Positions 5,734 to 6,692 of a DNA stretch of 6,692 bases are shown here, in pieces. Under the pieces are notes generated by a model, which saw only the letters and a list, made by a program, of their open reading frames with translations, did no database searches and was not told where the DNA came from. Both the position numbers and the translations under genes were made by a program. Source of the DNA: JBCFBK01 sp038562555 (GTDB lineage Bacteria; Bacteroidota; Bacteroidia; Bacteroidales; Prolixibacteraceae); assembly GCA_038562555.1 (NCBI GenBank), contig JBCFBK010000098.1, positions 1 to 6,692 on the forward strand, in the 5' to 3' direction. Position 1 is the stretch's first letter, and the number at the start of each line of letters is the position of its first letter.

Positions 5734-6171
5734 ATGAACCCCATAACAATGCCGTATCACCTATTTATTCCGGCGATGGTCAGTCTTTTATTCCTTTTAC
5801 TGATAGCAATTGGCTGGAAACCCATGCTTTTAAAATCGAAAAGAAAAAAATTTAGGTTTGCTGTTACGATATTTCTGACGATTTATCTAATAGTTCTCGG
5901 TACTACAATTTATACAGATATATATTATCAATGGGATCTCAATAAGCACGACTTGAATATGAATGGTATTTTTGAGAGTAACGAGATCAATCCATACCAG
6001 CAAGCCGCTTTTCAAAGATTAATAAACGATACCGGAAGAAATTTTGCAGTGATCAGTGGATTGCTCTTTGCAGGAGTGATTTCTTTTGTTGTTTTTTTCA
6101 TTACGCAAGGATTCGAAAAGTACAAAAAATTAAAAAATGAAGAAAAAACCAGGGAGCATAAAAAGATATGA
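5734..6171 (+). CDS. Small membrane protein with three TM helices and an EF-hand-like loop, 145 aa
   Basis: I do not recognise the family. Hydrophobic helices span about 9-29, 41-60 and 103-124. The basic loop KSKRKKFRF (34-42) and the lysine-rich tail (129-144) suggest both are cytoplasmic, placing the N-terminus and residues 61-102 outside. That outer loop contains DLNMNGIFESNE (73-84), which fits the 12-residue EF-hand/dockerin calcium loop DxNxNGxxxxxE at positions 1, 3, 5, 6 and 12, with the hydrophobic residue at 8. A single loop without flanking EF helices is weak evidence for calcium binding, but the side of the membrane is right for a calcium sensor or structural site. ATG at 5734 lacks a Shine-Dalgarno; an ATG at codon 6 is an alternative. 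The frame is open through most of the preceding 153-bp repeat but without an upstream start. No partner gene is adjacent. Confidence 0.7.
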   Translation: MNPITMPYHLFIPAMVSLLFLLLIAIGWKPMLLKSKRKKFRFAVTIFLTIYLIVLGTTIYTDIYYQWDLNKHDLNMNGIFESNEINPYQQAAFQRLINDTGRNFAVISGLLFAGVISFVVFFITQGFEKYKKLKNEEKTREHKKI

Positions 6172-6187
6172 AGCCCGGATTGTTTTG

Positions 6188-6304
6188 TCAGGCCAAACTC
6201 CTGATCACTTCCACTCCCAGCCTGATCCACCCACCGGGGCCGGTGATAACTTTAAAGGCAATGGAAATGATGGCACCGGCAAAAGCAAGATCAGTCACAC
6301 AGGG
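6188..6304 (-). pseudogene. Possible C-terminal gene remnant, 38 codons
   Basis: A minus-strand frame bounded by in-frame stops encodes a hydrophobic peptide, TDLAFAGAIISIAFKVITGP followed by GGWIRLGVEVIRSLA, ending at TGA (6188-6190). It has no start codon or Shine-Dalgarno and looks like the end of a membrane protein, possibly once cotranscribed with the neighbouring gene copy. The alternative frames here (a plus-strand frame overlapping the 145-aa gene's stop, and a Gly/Asn-rich one) look like shadows. I cannot name a family, and the whole stretch may be non-coding. Confidence 0.25.
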
Positions 6305-6313
6305 TCATGACCC
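6302..6313. repeat. Perfect 12-bp palindrome bordering the second gene copy
   Basis: GGGTCATGACCC is a perfect palindrome that ends at the base before the duplicated sequence starts (6314 matches window base 1). The sequence left of copy 1 is outside the window, so it is unknown whether the palindrome belongs to the repeat or marks its edge. Confidence 0.5.
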
Positions 6314-6692
6314 CCTTTATTTTACATGGGCGAACTGGCCTGTTGGAGCATATCGAGAATGGTTTTCTTCACTTCCATCCGCGCGGATTCCTCAATGTCC
6401 CGGATAAATGCACAAAGGTAGTTGATGAGCCCGTAAGTGATAACCGTTTCCTCAAAGCACTGACCTACCGATGCCTTCACTTCCTCGAACAGTCGGTGTT
6501 CAGGATCGCCGGCCGGCATACTGAGGCTTTCCAGTTTCTCTTTGATCTCGCCGGTAACCGCACCACGGGCATGAATTCCGGTTATTTTCTGATTTTGGTC
6601 GTATAAGGCGGGATAATCCCTGCAAACAGAATCGATCACATCTTGCAGCGTGCTTAGGACGAGCTGCTGCCCATTGTCCGGGCCACTGATTT
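6314..6692 (-). CDS. Partial second copy of the 386-aa gene with a 178-codon in-frame deletion
   Basis: Bases 6314-6398 are identical to 1-85 and 6399-6692 match 620-910, with 534 bp (86-619 of copy 1) missing between them. Because 534 is a multiple of three the frame continues: FIR joins directly to D-IEESARMEVKK and the same TAA (6322-6324). The deletion removes the middle of the protein and most of the conserved C-terminal helical module, leaving only the last helix. In the remaining ~292 bp I count about four isolated substitutions, plus a 3-bp in-frame insertion with an adjacent change at 6573-6578 that turns one Asp into Gly-Ile and creates a GAATTC. All indels preserve the frame. The 5' part of the gene lies beyond the window; if it matches copy 1 the product would be about 209 aa. 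It could be a functional short paralogue or a recent pseudogene. Confidence 0.85.

Noticed and set aside
5402..5737. Plus-strand 111-codon open frame ending at ATGA with the 145-aa gene
   Set aside because: It overlaps the start of the PD-(D/E)XK_2 gene antisense and crosses a repeat; copy 1 of that repeat breaks the same frame. It looks like a shadow.
6168..6407. Plus-strand 79-codon open frame overlapping the 145-aa gene's stop (ATGA)
   Set aside because: It runs antisense into the duplicated gene and its composition looks like the reverse of a hydrophobic coding strand; no Shine-Dalgarno or recognisable motif.
1..6692. Circular element whose contig ends simply overlap
   Set aside because: The matching ends differ by a 534-bp deletion, a 3-bp insertion and several substitutions, so this is not identical terminal redundancy; two copies or merged strain variants fit better.

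Overview
The window looks like an accessory region of a Bacteroidota chromosome or mobile element. The gene families point there: a PD-(D/E)XK_2 family nuclease/transposase, a YhcG-type DUF1016 relic, and a helical protein of a kind common in Bacteroidota. Shine-Dalgarno sequences are mostly missing, and intact genes alternate with gene fragments and several classes of repeat. Taxonomy below the phylum cannot be read from the window.

Layout. (1) 1-1229: minus-strand gene for an unrecognised 386-aa protein (start ATG at 1169). (2) 1230-1572: inverted repeats and a plus-strand relic of a DUF1016 (YhcG-like) nuclease gene. (3) 1573-3132: an AT-rich minus-strand gene for a 519-aa rhomboid intramembrane protease with all catalytic motifs and an extra N-terminal membrane/extracytoplasmic module. 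(4) 3133-3529: no convincing gene, but a hairpin and two adjacent tandem-repeat arrays (24-bp and 22-bp periods). (5) 3530-3709: a 59-codon remnant resembling the C-terminus of a PD-(D/E)XK_2/Rpn-type protein, behind a strong Shine-Dalgarno. (6) 3944-4189: the C-terminal lid of an AAA+ ATPase, cut off where a 153-bp repeat begins. (7) 4195-5719: two 153-bp direct repeats bracketing a full-length PD-(D/E)XK_2 transposase-family gene and a rho-independent terminator. (8) 5734-6171: a small three-helix membrane protein with an EF-hand-like loop. (9) 6188-6313: a possible small relic and a perfect 12-bp palindrome. (10) 6314-6692: a second copy of the gene in (1), in the same orientation, carrying a 534-bp in-frame deletion and running off the window.

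How it fits together. No operon or multi-gene pathway is visible. The window reads as a mosaic: intact cassettes (rhomboid, transposase, small membrane protein) separated by decayed nuclease and AAA+ genes and repeats. The strongest structural signals are the diverged large direct repeat at the two window ends and the 153-bp repeat pair around the nuclease gene, whose left copy coincides with the truncation of an AAA+ gene. I did not find a coherent new multi-gene system. The most unusual single items are the rhomboid architecture, the repeat-bracketed nuclease unit and the in-frame deletion paralogue.
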